Below, piece by piece: positions 23,296 through 35,917 of a stretch of 64,000 nt of DNA. A program made the position numbers and the translations under genes. How positions within the stretch are numbered: the first letter of the stretch is position 1; the number at the start of each line of letters is the position of its first letter. A model generated the notes under the pieces. It did not search any database, was not told where the DNA came from, and saw only the letters and a list, made by a program, of their open reading frames with translations. The stretch covers positions 22,748,858-22,812,857 of the forward strand of contig OX387190.1 of NCBI GenBank assembly GCA_947561395.2, in the 5' to 3' direction. The DNA comes from Buxus sempervirens (lineage: Eukaryota > Streptophyta > Magnoliopsida > Buxales > Buxaceae).

Positions 23296-24690
23296 CTTGA
23301 GGATTTCAGCCTTTTGGTGTTTGTTCATGTTTTTGATGTTTTTGGTTTTGCTTGCTATTTTATGTTTTCAGCATGTTTGACTTGTTTTATTGTTTTGCTT
23401 GCTATTTGGTGTTCTTAAGCATGCTTGGTATGTTTTAAATCTGAATTATTGCTTAAGAATTCATGGGGGTAGAAACATGCTTAATTATTATTTATAGGAT
23501 TGTTTCTAGAAACATGCGTAGAGGAGGTTCGTTTTGCTAAACCATGCTGATTTCTTGCTGTATTTTTATAATAGCATGTTTTAATTTTCAGGATGATCTC
23601 CATGATGTGTTTTTGGGTTGTATAACATGATCATATGTTTGCATGTTTGGGTGATTCTTGCGAGCATGTTTAGATGCTATAGGATTGCTTTGTGTATTTG
23701 TTTACTTTAAATATGCTTTTCTATTATGCCTTAGTTTGTATATGCATGGCTACGAAAAGAGTGGCAAGGGTTTGGGACGTTATGAATGCACCCAATTTTT
23801 ACAATGCATTGTGCACATTTTATTTTTTACACAGCCTACCCATAACCTATAGGAAGTTGAACCCGAATATGTGTAGCTTGGCACAACGAGGTCGATACTT
23901 CGGAAAGCGAAAGTGAAAAAATTCACCTTAGAACTTTGGGCTAATGATGTGATGACAATGTGGATCTGTGATTCGATTCTGGTCATCACTAGGCTTGAGT
24001 TCTAAGTTGCCATTAAGCCAACACCCAAAACCCCTACGCTTGAAGGTGGAGATACACGTTTTTGGCTAAAGTACACAATTACGTGGGGATATGGGTTTGT
24101 AATTTTAGGGAGGCCATTTGCACGGTTCGCAAGCTAAGGCATAATGCGGATGCCATATTGAAGGTAAACAAGGTAACAGGGTAACCTTAATTTTTGCATT
24201 ATTTTCATGTCATAGGGGTGTCATGGTGTCCATCGGTTTGGGTTAAAATTGGTCCCAAATAGGCATGTATCCTAAAGTTGGTGTAGCCCATAAGAAGAGT
24301 TTTTAACTCTGGTCAGAATTAATCCTACCCAATGTTCATACAAGAGGCAACCAAAGTGTACCAAATTCTTGAGTATGGTGGCGAATTTGGAGGGAACATG
24401 TGCCCTCCTAAGCATGTATTTTTGCAAATAGGTCAAAGCCCGCTTTGGGACAGTTTAGAAGCCTTGCAAGGGTGAACCGTATGTTTGGATGAGCAATCAA
24501 AGTGATCAAATCATGTAAAAATTGGAAAAAACGAAAAAGGCTCCATAAACCGCATTTATTGTACGAGCTGGGCTCGACCGTATTGGCTATACGGTCATAG
24601 CTCGCTCGCAATTTAAATACGGGCAAGGCTGGACCGCACTGTATATGCGGTTTTTGTGGAAAAATAATTTTCAAACAGTTTTTTCCTACT
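23296..24690 (+). other. Element A leader, copy 1
   Basis: Untranslated leader without coding motifs. It ends in a cluster of short inverted words (CCGTAT, ATACGG, GGGCTCG) at about 24550-24660. It is followed with no gap by the start of LTR copy 2 at 24691. Confidence 0.75.
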
Positions 24691-26497
24691 TGTATACAAC
24701 CCAAATTGCACTACAAAATGAGAAAATAATGAAAACGTATAATTGGGATTTAAAACAGGCCAAAAATGCATGAAATTCAATAATTTAAGCCTTGACCGTA
24801 TTGTATCTACGGGTTAAGCGCGCCCGGATTTTGTACACGGGCATGCAACGCCCGTAATACATATACGGACATTACTGGACCGTAAATCATTTACGGGCAC
24901 ATTAGATTTGTGCGAGTTCTATTCTTTCTCGATTTCTAAGCCTTATCTTTAGTCCAATACCCCTTTAAATAAACGAATTATATCTTTTATTCGTTCGAAT
25001 TATCTTTGTTAGCCATGGATTGGCATTATCCTTGTGTTTAACTCAATCTGAAACTCTATCTTGCCAAACCCTGGACCAACTATACCCCTGAGTTTGCTTA
25101 TAAATAGAGGGCCTCTCCTCAAGCAAAAGGACACGAAAATTTGAAGTCCAAGGAGCTCCAAGAGAAGAAAGGAATCCCTGCTGCTCTGCTTGCTCAATCC
25201 AGGTAAGTCCCCTTTCCCTTTTATTCTCTGTCTTCAATTCTAGAAGTAATAGGATCTTCTCTATTGCTGTAGCATAAGGCCATCTTTTATTCTGTATTCC
25301 TAAACTTGTCTCTAAGTACCTCAAGAGTCTCTCTAGCCGTAAAATGTGAAGAGAGAGCTAGGGGAAAGGGGAACAGGTGGATCCCTAGAATAGAACCCCA
25401 TATCTGTTTTTCTCTTTTTTTAGAATAAAGCCTTTGATTGTGTTTGTATAACCAAACCTATCTCCAAGTACCTCAAGAATCCTCTCTAGCCGTAAAACGT
25501 GAAGATAGAGTTAGGGGAAAAGAGAACAGGTGGATCCGTAGGGTAAACCCCCATGTGCTCTAATTTGTGAGATGTGGCTGCTTTGAATATCCTGATCATG
25601 TTTTAATTGTTTTTATGTTGAATCTGAGTGAATCCTATGAATCCATGATGTTTATAGCAGGAAATCCCCAATTTTTTCTAAAAATTTGGATTTTTCAAAA
25701 TTTTTGCACCTACAGCACTGTTTTCGTGATTTTTGTTATATTAGGCTAAGATCCTGGATTTGTCATGATCAATATGATAGATCTGGATCCAGAAGCCTGA
25801 AATTAAATTCTAGGGTTTCATGATGTGGTTTTTAAATCGTTTTTCATTATTGAGAGAAGACCCTACGGTCTAAGTTCTCCCCTTTTGATGTTCTTCATCA
25901 ACGTGGGTATTTTTTGTTTTGATTTCTTGATTTAATGTGAAATTTGGGCTATATCTAAGTCCTGGACTATTCAAGTTCAATTTTGCAATGTTCTATAAAA
26001 ATCATATTTTTCTAGATCTCTAGAATTTAACTTGAAGCCAGATTTTTTAAGTTTCCACTTTATTTTGATTTTATTTTAATTTATCTTAATTTTGTTTTGA
26101 TCATGAAACCCTAGGAATGGTATAATCATATTGAAAGTTCTGGATCAATCAAGCTATTCGTATGAAAAAACCATACATTTTTGTCTTTTTGTGATTTTTC
26201 TTGATTTTTATTGCAAGCCCTTTTTCCTTTATTTTAACATGAACAATACCTGGAAACCACCTTGTGTGGATGAATAGGGGTGCCTAATACCTTCCCCTGT
26301 TCATAACCTAATCCCCTTACCCATCTCTGGTTGTTTTTTTTATAGGGTTATTTTTACCCTAAATTTGCCTTTTTGTGCTTATTTGATATTTTGGTGTCCA
26401 TTCACATCTAAATAGAATGGTGGCGACTCTGTGTTTTTAACCAATCCCGTGTGATGATTGAGGAAGTCATTGAATTGATTTTTTCCCATGTCTCACA
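24691..26497 (+). repeat. Element A LTR, copy 2
   Basis: 1807 bp, starts TGTATACAACCC and ends TCTCACA. It carries TATAAATA at 25099-25106. This is the LTR next to the gag-pol and is taken as the true 5' LTR. Confidence 0.88.
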
Positions 26498-26499
26498 AC

Positions 26500-26517
26500 T
26501 GGCGACTCTGCTGGGGA
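26500..26517 (+). promoter_or_regulatory. Primer binding site, copy 2
   Basis: TGGCGACTCTGCTGGGGA, two bases after the LTR, identical to copy 1. Confidence 0.9.
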
Positions 26518-28004
26518 CTTGTGGATTTGAGCCTTTTGGTTTTTGTTCATGTTTTTGATTTGCTCGCTATTTTGTGTTTTTTAGCATATATTTTGTTTAC
26601 TTGCTATTTGGTGTTCTTAAGCATGCCTGGTATGTTTTAAATCTGATTTATTGCTTAAGAGTTCATGTGGGTAGAAACATGCTTAATTTTGATTTATAGG
26701 ATTGTTTCTAGAAACATACGTAGAGGAGGTTCGTTTTGCTGAACCATGCTTATTTCTTGCTATATTTTTGTCATAGCATGTTTTAATTTTCCGCATGATC
26801 TTCATGATGTATTTTGGCTGTATAACATGATCATATGTTTGCATGATTAGATGATTTTTATGAGCATGTTTTAGGAACCATAGGGACTGCTTTGTGTATT
26901 TGTTTACTTTAAATATGCTTTCATATTATGCCTTGGTTTGTTTATGCATGGCTGCAAAAAGAGTGGCAAGGGTTTGGGACGTTGTGAATGCACCCAATTT
27001 TTACAATGCATTGTGCACATTTTATTTTTACACAGCCTACCCATAACCTATAGGAAGTTGAACCCGAATGTATGTAGCTTGGCACAACGAGGTCGATACT
27101 TCGGAAAGCGAAAGTGAAAACATTCACCTTAGAACTTTGGGCCAATGATGTGATGATAACGTGGATCTGTGATTCGATTCTGGTCATCACTAGGCTTGAG
27201 TGCTAAGTTGCCATTAAGCCAAAACCCAAAACCCCTACACTTGAAGGTGGAGATACACGTTTTTAGCTAAAGAACACAATTACGTGGAGATATGGGTTTG
27301 TAATTGTGGGAAGGCCATTTGCATGGCTTACAAACCAGGGCATAATGCGGATGCCATATTGAAGGTAAACAAGGTAACCTTAATTTTTGCATTATTTTCA
27401 TGTCATAGGGGTGTCATGGTGTCCATTGGTTCGGGATAAAATTGGTCCCAAATATGCATGTTTCCTAAAATTGGTGTAGCCCATAGGAAGAGTTCTCAAC
27501 TCTGTTCAGGATCAATCCTACCCAATGTTCATACAAGAGGCAACCAAAGGGTACCATACCCCTAAATATGGTGTCAATTTGAAAGGTACATGGGCCCTCC
27601 TAAACATGTGTCTTTGTAAATATGTCAAAGTCCACTTTGGGACAGTTTAGAGGCCTAGCAAGGGTGAACCGTATGTTTGGATGAGCAATTAAAGTGATCA
27701 AATCATGTAAAAACTGGGAAAACATAAAAGAGCTCCGTAAAACCGCATTTAGTACACGGGCTGGGCTCGCTCGTATTGGTTATACGGACTGGGCTCGCCC
27801 GTGTTAACTATACGGTCACGGCTTGCTCGTAATTTAAATGCAGGCAAGGCCGGACCGTACTGTATATGCGGTCTTGACGGAATATTCAATTTTTAATCAG
27901 TTTTTCCCACTAAATCCTGTTCCTTTAACCTTTAAATGATGATAAAGGGAAATGAGTTTGAATAAAATGCTTCAAAAAATAAATAAATGTGAAAGAAAAA
28001 TCCC
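26518..28004 (+). other. Element A leader, copy 2
   Basis: Matches the copy 1 leader up to about 27911 and then continues into the minisatellite and gag. Short GGGCTCG/CCGTA inverted words recur at 27755-27870. Confidence 0.75.
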
Positions 28005-28500
28005 TGGGCCTCTGCTTTGAATTTCAGAGCTTTTTCTTTGGGCCCCTGAAAGCCTTTGAATTTCAGATCGTTGGGCCTCTGAAAGCCTTTGAATTTCAGA
28101 TCGTTGGGCCTATGAAAGCCTTTGAATTTCAGACTTTTTCTCAAAAAATCTTTGGGTCTCTGAAAGCCTTTGAATTTCAGACTTTATCCTTTGGGCCTCT
28201 GAAAGCCTTTGAATTTCAGATCTTTGGGCCCCTGAAAGCCCTTGAATTTCAGACTTTTTCCAAAAATATCCCTGGGCCTTTGAAAGCCTTTGAATTTCAA
28301 ACTTTTTCCAAAAATCTCTGGGCCTCTGAAAGCCTTTGAATTTCAGACCTTTTTCAAAAATACCCCTGGGCCTCTAAAAGCCTTTGAATTTCAGACTTTT
28401 TCCAAAAATCTCTGGCCTCTGAAAGCCTTTGAATTTCAGACCTTTTTCAAAAATACCCCTGGGCCTCTGAAAGCCTTTGAATTTCAGATCCTTTTCTCTT
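28005..28500 (+). repeat. Leader minisatellite with CTGAAAGCCTTTGAATTTCAG core
   Basis: Eleven full and one partial copy of the 21-bp core (split here as CTGAAAGCCT / TTGAATTTCAG), spaced 33-49 bp, separated by TTTGGGCC or TTTTTCCAAAAAT spacers. The core is near-palindromic: CTGAAA at one end, TTTCAG at the other. Plus and minus frames stay open across it, giving repeated LKAFEFQ, but no start context or homology suggests a real protein. Confidence 0.9.
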
Positions 28501-28723
28501 TTTATGGGACCTGTTGGAAGCCCTAGAATATTCCAACACTTCTAAAAATAAAAAAAGAAGCAAATAAAGAAACAAATCCAAACTCGTGTTCACCCAGCTT
28601 GCACATAGTCATTCATAGGCTTGTGAATGAGATTAAATTGGCACTAATATTTTCTCTTTATTCAATCCAGGTACCAATACACTTGCAATCATAGCTCCTG
28701 TAACCAGATCAAGAGCTCGTGCC

Positions 28724-30290
28724 ATGAATCCCATTGAGACTAAAGCTGATGCTCCTCACCCAGATATTGTCCTGCTACAGGAGCAAGTGGCAGGACTAGC
28801 CCAAATGCTAGAAAACATACTGTCGGTGCAAGCCCAACAAGTGCAAGCCCAGAACCAAGCATCCACTTCTAACCCAGCACCTCCACCCCAAATCAATATT
28901 CAACCACAGTTCAACCTATTCCTGAACCCATTTATGAACCCACTCCTGAACCTATACTGATCAGGGATGAGACAGTTGAGTCAGACAAAGCTAAGGAAAA
29001 GGAAAGGATGAGGGAAGAAGTTGAAAGGAAGTTCATGCACAGACTGGAAATGATCCAAGACGGACTGAGGGAAGTAAAAGGGGTAAACAACTTCGGGAGC
29101 ACCAACTTTGAGGACTTATGCCTGTACCCTAATGTTAACCAGCCAGCTAAGTTCAAGTGCCCAGACCTAGACAAATATGATGGCACTGGCTGCCTCATGA
29201 GCCATCTGAAGTTGTACTGCGGTGCCCTATACCAGTTCGGGCGGGATGAGGGCGTCTTGATTCAGCTCTTCCAAAGGAACTTAACTGGAACTGCGTTGAG
29301 ATGGTTCGCCACTTTAGACCATGGAAAGATCAGAAGATGAAGGACCTAGCAGATGCCTTCCTAGCTCAGTATCGGTTTAATTCAGAGATCATGCCAGACA
29401 GGTATGATGTAATGAGAATGAGTAAGGGAAGGGATGAATCCGTGAGACAGTATGCCAAGAGATGGAAGGAGACTGCCTCTTAGGTTAGGCCACCCATGCT
29501 AGAGCAGGCGATGATTTCTACTTTCATCAGTACATTGGGTCAACCATTCTACAGCCACCTGGTGGGTCAGACCACAACTAACTTTGCTGCCCTATTACAA
29601 GTGGCTGACCGAATCGAGGACGGGGTCAAGTTAGGTAAAATAATTGACCACTCTGCCATATATGGTCAATTAACAGGACCCCAATCTGAAGAAAGGAAGC
29701 GGGATAAAGAAGAATGGGAACAAGAAAGAGGGTGAGGTAAACATGGTACAGCCATCGTCGGGCCCTAACAAATCAATATACCTGCTCATTTTCCTACTCC
29801 ATCCGCTCCATCTACCCAGGCCCCCATGAGGGTTAATGTTCCAGCAGCACCCTCAGACCAAAAAAGGGCTTTTACTAAAGAGGAAAAGGATTCCTATTTC
29901 GTAGCAAGGAGAAATAGGGTTTTCACCCCTATTCCAATGACTCCTTCTCAGTTGCTTCCCACTTTATTGCAAGCATAGTATATTACTTTAAGAGAACCCA
30001 ATCCGAATGCATCCAAGGGGAAAAATTATGACCCTTCCACCACTTGTGATTTCCACATGAGTGCACCTGGGCACTCTACTGACAAGTGTTGGCCGTTCAA
30101 ACACACCATTCAGGATTTGCTTGACCAAAATACCTTGTTTTTCAATACAGGGGCTCCTAATCCTCCCAGAACAGATATTGGACAGAACCCTCTGCCTCAA
30201 CATCATGGGGCAGGCCCATATAATGTCATAGGGGCATTTCTTCTGATGAAATAACCTTTGACCCATCCCAGTTAATTGCTCCAATAGGGA
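28724..30290 (+). pseudogene. Element A gag region (fossil)
   Basis: Retrotransposon capsid region: CPDLDKYDGTG, LIQLFQRNLTGTALRWF, FLAQYRFN and RQYAKRWKE are the typical Ty3/gypsy gag core, and a zinc-knuckle-like segment (CDFHMSAPGHSTDKC, about 30045-30095) follows. The gag forms the particle that packages element RNA. The region is broken in several places. Confidence 0.88.
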
Positions 30291-30989
30291 CAACGGTCAA
30301 AGTTTATTTTGACAAAAGAAGTTGCAATAAAGAAATAAATGTGATTTCAAAAGGAAATGATCGTGCTGCTGAGAGCATTAGCTCTGCTTTGGACTGGGCC
30401 TCCTCCCTCATGGCCCAATTAAACATTGCAAAGCCACCTTTGGTTATCAATTGCAATCCATCCACCCATTTTTCACCCACTTTATCACAACCACCATTGG
30501 TCATAAACTGTGACCATCTCAATGCATCAGTCATTTCTGCAACCTCTCAACCAAAACAGTGTCCACCATTGGTTGTTGATATTCCTCTTACTCAAATTTC
30601 ATCATCCAAGTCCAAACTTCCTCCCTTGGTGATAAATGTCCCTAAGCCTTCCTACTCTGAATCGGCTGTACCATGGAACTACAGTGAAGGCTACACCACT
30701 ACATTCCCTGCAGCTGAGGCAGAAAGCAAGAAAGAAGTAAACCTCATGATGAGGTCAGGAAAATGTGTAGGGGTGGAAGAAAAACAAAAGGAGACAGAGA
30801 AGGAAAAGAAAGAAGAGAAAAATAAAGGAAAGGCCAAGGTAGGGGAAGATGCCCATCAGGTAACTAACAGTGAGGCTGTTGACCTCATTAAGTTAATTAA
30901 AAAGAGTGAGTTCAACATTGTCGAGCAGTTGAACAAAGTCCCTGCCCAGATCTCAATACTAGGCTTGTTGTTAAATTCTGAAAAACATA

Positions 30990-31740
30990 GGGACTCCTTG
31001 TTAAGGATACTTCAGGGGGCACATGTGCCTAAAAACATTGAACCAGACCAACTAGGCAAGATGGTTGGTCAGATTTTATCCCATAATGTCATAACTTTCT
31101 CTGAAACCAAGATTAGCCCATCAGGGTACCATCATGTAGATCCTTTGCACATAGCTGTGCTCAGTAAGGGTTGCATGATAGCCTGGGTTTTGATTGATAA
31201 TGGGTCGACTTTGAATGTCTGCCCGTTAATAACATTTGTTAAGCTCGGTCTGGAGCAAAATAAAATCAAACAAAATGGAAGAATCATAAGAGCCTTTGAT
31301 AGCTCTAAAACACACTCCCTAGGGGAGGTTGAACTGCCGGTCACTATTGGACCATATATTTTTAACATCACATTTGAAGTGATAAATATACCTGCGGCCT
31401 TCAACCTACTCCTAGGAAGGCTGTGGATTCATACAGCTAGGGCTATACCATCTACCCTCCACCAAAGAGTCAAATATATTAGTGGGCAAAAGGTGATTAC
31501 TGTCCTAGCTGAAAACTTGGTTCCTCCCATGTGGTCCCCTGATGTACCCTACATAAACATGGAAATGACTGCAGACAAGATGGCATTTCACTCTTTCCTG
31601 TTAATTTCATACCTGGGGGTATCAGGAAAAAGAAGGAAAGTTGACCTATGTTGAGAAAATGGTCAACAAAGTACTGGGAAAGTATAATTTCCACCCTGGA
31701 AAAGGTCTGGGGGTTAACCTGCAAGGAAGGATAAAACCGA
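30990..31740 (+). pseudogene. Element A protease and G-patch region (fossil)
   Basis: Aspartic protease with the active-site segment VLIDNGSTLNV (about 31187-31220), followed by a G-patch-like stretch FHPGKGLGVNLQG (about 31690-31730). A protease followed by a G-patch-like motif before RT is a pattern seen in Tat elements. It would process the polyprotein in the particle. Confidence 0.85.
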
Positions 31741-32729
31741 TAAAGGTTAAGAAGATGGTCCACAGAGCAGGATTGGGGTCCAAGCCAAGGAGTTGGAAAA
31801 TACAGAGGCAGATGGAAGACATAAAATTCGCTCACATCAGGGAAACTTTCCCAAAGCTTTCTTATATGATTCAGCTATCTCCTCCCCAAGATCGGTTCAA
31901 ACCCCCATACTATAACATCAACCCATTCCAGAAACCCAAGTCCTCAACCGTGCAACCATATGTTCCACTTTCACCTCCACAAGCATTGGGTGGGCCTGGG
32001 CCACATACAGAACAGGAGCATGACTTTTCTGAGGACGTTGGAGCCTTTTTTGCCATGACTAAAGGCAACCAAGAAGAAGGAGCAGAGGAGCTACCCTTCA
32101 TTGATTGGGCTATAGTAAAAGTTCCATCAGGGACAAGCCCTATAGAAGAAGCAGGCGATGCAACTCACCCAGTACTGGTGATTTCAGATGCGGACCCTGA
32201 GCTTGAGAAGCAGGCTTGTATCCCTGCCCCAGATTCTTTTATGTTGAACAATTGGGAGGAAACTCCCCTTACTTTTGAAGCCGCGTTTGTTTGGCAAACA
32301 AACATGGCTTCCAAAAAAAAACTCCATTAGTGGAATGCCCTTTTCCTGAAAGTTTTAATGAGCCTTCGTCTTTAGGAAAAGATTTTGTAGAAGGCTCTCA
32401 AAAAACACAAAAAGATTTTTCAATTTTTTCTAGAAAAATTGAATTTTTCAAAAAGGTCCAAACCACTTATGAACCATATAAGCAAACGGAATTGGATCAG
32501 GTTGAGTATGACTTCGACCTCAAGCTCGACTTTGACCTAATGGGGGTCGAGGAAGAGACCAAGGACGAAGAAAACGACCCTCCAAAAGAAATCACATATC
32601 AATTGGAGCGTCATGAAAAGGGGGTCCAACCCAATATTGAAGAGACCATATCAATAAATCTAGAGACTAAAGATGACCCAAAAATAGTGAAGATTGGGGT
32701 ATGCCTATCTGAGGTACAGCGTGATGAAA

Positions 32730-34090
32730 TGATATGGTTCTTGGCTGATTATGAAGATGTATTTGCATGGTCGTATCGGGATATGCCAGGGTTAGACACA
32801 GACATGGTTGTGCACATGCTACCCATTCTACCAGATGTTAAGCCAGTTAAGCAGAAGTTAAGAAGGTTAAAACCTAAATGGACATTAAAGGTCAAAGATG
32901 AAGTGGTTAAGCAATTCCAAGCGGGATTTTTGGCGGTCTCCACGTACCCTGAATGGCTTGCAAATATAGTGCCAGTACCAAAGAAGGATGGAACGGTCAG
33001 AATGTGTGTAGACTACAGAGACTTGAATAAGGCAAGCCCAAAGGACGATTTTCCACTTCCATACATCGACATCTTGGTGGACAACACTGCTGTACATAGC
33101 CTGTTCTCATTCATGGACGGTTTTTCTGAGTACAATCAAATTAAGATGGCTAAGGAGGATCAAGAAAAAACGGCCTTCATTACACCTTGGGGTACCTTCC
33201 ACTACACTGTCATGCCATTTGGGCTTAAAAACGCCGGGGCAACCTACCAGCGGGCCATGACAGCATTATTCCCTGACATGATCCATAAGGAGATGGAGGT
33301 CTATGTGGATGATATGATAGCCAAATCATGTGAAGAAGAAGACCACCTGATCAACTTGAAGAAGGTGTTTGACCGGCTCAGGAAATACAGTCTAAGGCTT
33401 AACCCTGCGAAATGCGTCTTTGGGGCTATGTAAGGAAAATTATTGGGCTTTATAGTAAGCAGAAGGGGAATTGAGATTGACCCAGCTAAGGCTAAAGCAA
33501 TCACTGAAATGCCATCACCTAGAACGGAGAAGGAAGTTCGTGGTTTCCTTGGAAGGATTCAGTACATAAGCCGGTTCATAACACAGCTCAACGCTATCTG
33601 TGAACCAATTTTAAAGCTTCTAAGAAAGAATAACCCGACGGTCTGGAATGATGATTGCCAAGAAGCCTTTGACACAATAAAGGAGTATTTATTGAATCCA
33701 CCTGTGCTAGTGCCACCAACTCCAGGAAGACCATTGATTTTATACTTGTCAGTTTTGGAGACGTCAATGGGGTGTTTCTTAGGGCAGCATGACGATACAG
33801 GCAGAAAGGAAAAGGCGATTTATTACCTAAGCAAGAAATTTACAGAATATGAAGCAAATTATTCCCCTTTGGAAAAGACCTGTTGTGCTTTAGTATGGGC
33901 AACTCAGAGACTGAGGCATTATTTCCTTAGTCATTCCACCTTATTGATATCCCGAATGGACCCTTTGAAGTATCTATTTGAAAAACCGGCTTTAACTGGC
34001 AGAACAGCAAAGTGGTAGCTGTTACTCTCTGAATTTGACCTCACCTATATCACACAGAAAGCCATTAAGGGTCAAGCCATTGCTGATCAC
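32730..34090 (+). pseudogene. Element A reverse transcriptase and first RNase H (fossil)
   Basis: RT motifs VPKKDGTVRMCVDYRDLNKA, PFGLKNAGATYQRAM and the catalytic YVDD (33302-33313) are all present, followed by the RNase H region (ILYLSVLETSMGCFLGQ, KKFTEYEANYSPLEKTC). It copies element RNA to DNA from the tRNA-Arg primer. Broken copy. Confidence 0.9.
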
Positions 34091-34119
34091 TTAGCTGCAC
34101 ACCCTTTACCGGAATACCA

Positions 34120-34600
34120 ACCTTTGAAGACTAACTTTCCTGATGAGGCAATCCTGTTTACTGAAGAAGAAGAAGGTGAAAGCTCATGGCAGATGTTCTT
34201 TGATGGGGCCGCCAACATGAACGGAAATGGAATAGGTGCAGTTTTGATCAAGCCAGATGGGGCACACATCCCAATCGCAATAAAACTGAGGTTCCAGTGC
34301 ACAAACAATATTGCAGAATATGAAGCATGCATAATTGGGTTACAAACAGCCTTAGACCATGAAGTAGAGGAACTTAACATATATGGAGATTCGAGTCTTA
34401 TCATCTTCCAAACAACTGGTGAATGGAAAACAAAGGATCACAAATTGATCCCCTATCACCAGTATTTGGAAGAAATAAGCACCAAATTCACTCGAATTTC
34501 CTTCAACTATATGCCAAGGGCCAAAAATCAGTTTGCCGATGCTTTAGCCACATTGGCTTCATTGGTCAGTATGCCAGAAGGTGTTGATATTAGACCACTG
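34120..34600 (+). pseudogene. Element A second (archaeal-like) RNase H (fossil)
   Basis: WQMFFDGAANMNGNGIGAVL, CTNNIAEYEACIIGL, IYGDSSLII and NQFADALATLASL give the Asp-Glu-Asp-Asp set of an RNase H fold separate from the one attached to RT. Having two RNase H domains is a hallmark of the Tat lineage. Confidence 0.88.
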
Positions 34601-34699
34601 GAAATTGAAGTCAGAGATGAACCAGCTTATTGCCTTGTTCTAGAAGAAACCCCAGAAGAAGAAGTACCATGGTTTCAAGATATTAAGAACTTCCTAAAT

Positions 34700-35917
34700 G
34701 ATCGGAGTTTACCAGAAAATGTCACTTCTACAGAGAAAAGAACAATACAGAGGCTGGCAGGACAGTTCTTACTAAGTGGTGGGCAGTTGTACAAAAGATC
34801 ACACAACGATATCCTACTTAGATGTGCTGCTAAGACCGAGTCAGAAAGGTTAGTCGAAACTGTACATGGAGGAGTTTGTGGACCCTATATGAATGGGCAC
34901 ATGCTTGCCAAGAAGATTCTGCGATTGGGATATTATTGGTCGACAATGGAGCACGATTTCTATATACATGTCAAAAGGTGTCATTTATGCCAAGTGTATG
35001 CTGATAATAAGAATGCGCCCCCAAGTGAATTTCACAACATGACATCTCCATGACCCTTCTTCATGTGGGGTATAGACGTCATTGGAATGATCTCTCCAAA
35101 GGCATCAAATGGACACAGGTTTATACTTGTAGCAATTGATTAATTCACCAAGTGGGTAGAGGTAGCTTCATATGCAAACATCACAAGTAGCCACGTTCTT
35201 AAGTTTTTAAAGCACAACATCATTTGTCGCTATGGTTTGCCTAGTGCCATAGTATTAGACAATGCTTCAAATATTAAGAACAAAGATATGAAGAAGATGT
35301 GTGAACAATTTCAGATCACCCACCACAAGTCAGCTCCGTATAGACCAAAGATGAATGGGGCAGTGGAAGTAGCAAATAAGAATATAAAGAAGATCATTCA
35401 GAAGATGGTAGTGAGTTTCAAAGATTGGCATGAAATGCTACCACTTGCTCTACATGCTTACAGAACCTCGATTCGGACTTCTACAGGGGCAACCCCGTAC
35501 TCCTTGGTCTATGGGATGGAAGCGGTTCTACCAGTGGAAATGGAAATACCTTCACTAAGAGTGCTAATGGAAGCTAAATTAGAAGAAGCTGAATGGATAC
35601 AGTCAAGACATGATCAACTCAATTTGATAGAGAAAAAGCGTTTAAAAGCGCTTTGTCATGGCCAATTGTATCAGAAGAGAATGGCTAGGGCTTATAATAA
35701 GAAGGTGAAGCCCAGAACTTTCCAAGAAGGAAATTTAGTATTGAAGAAAATTTTACCCTTTTTGGAAGACCCTCGTGGAAAATTCAAACCAAATTGGAAA
35801 GGGCCTTATGTTGTCAAAAAGGTCCTGTCAGGGGGTGCTCTCATCTTAACAGAAATGGATGGAAAAGATTTTCCTGAGCCAATTAACTCTGATGCAGTAA
35901 AGAGATATTTTCCTTGA
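34700..35917 (+). pseudogene. Element A integrase (fossil)
   Basis: Zinc-binding N-terminus (VHGGVCG, CHLCQ, about 34860-35000), core with GIDVIG, VLDNASN and NGAVEVANKN (D-D-E arrangement, about 35070-35390), and the C-terminal DNA-binding tail (ALCHGQLYQKRMARAYNKKV to PINSDAVKRYF) ending at 35917. Broken copy. Confidence 0.88.

Noticed and set aside
27989-28526. Open frame of about 116 codons rich in LKAFEFQ repeats
   Set aside because: It is a translation of the leader minisatellite; other frames are also open and there is no homology.
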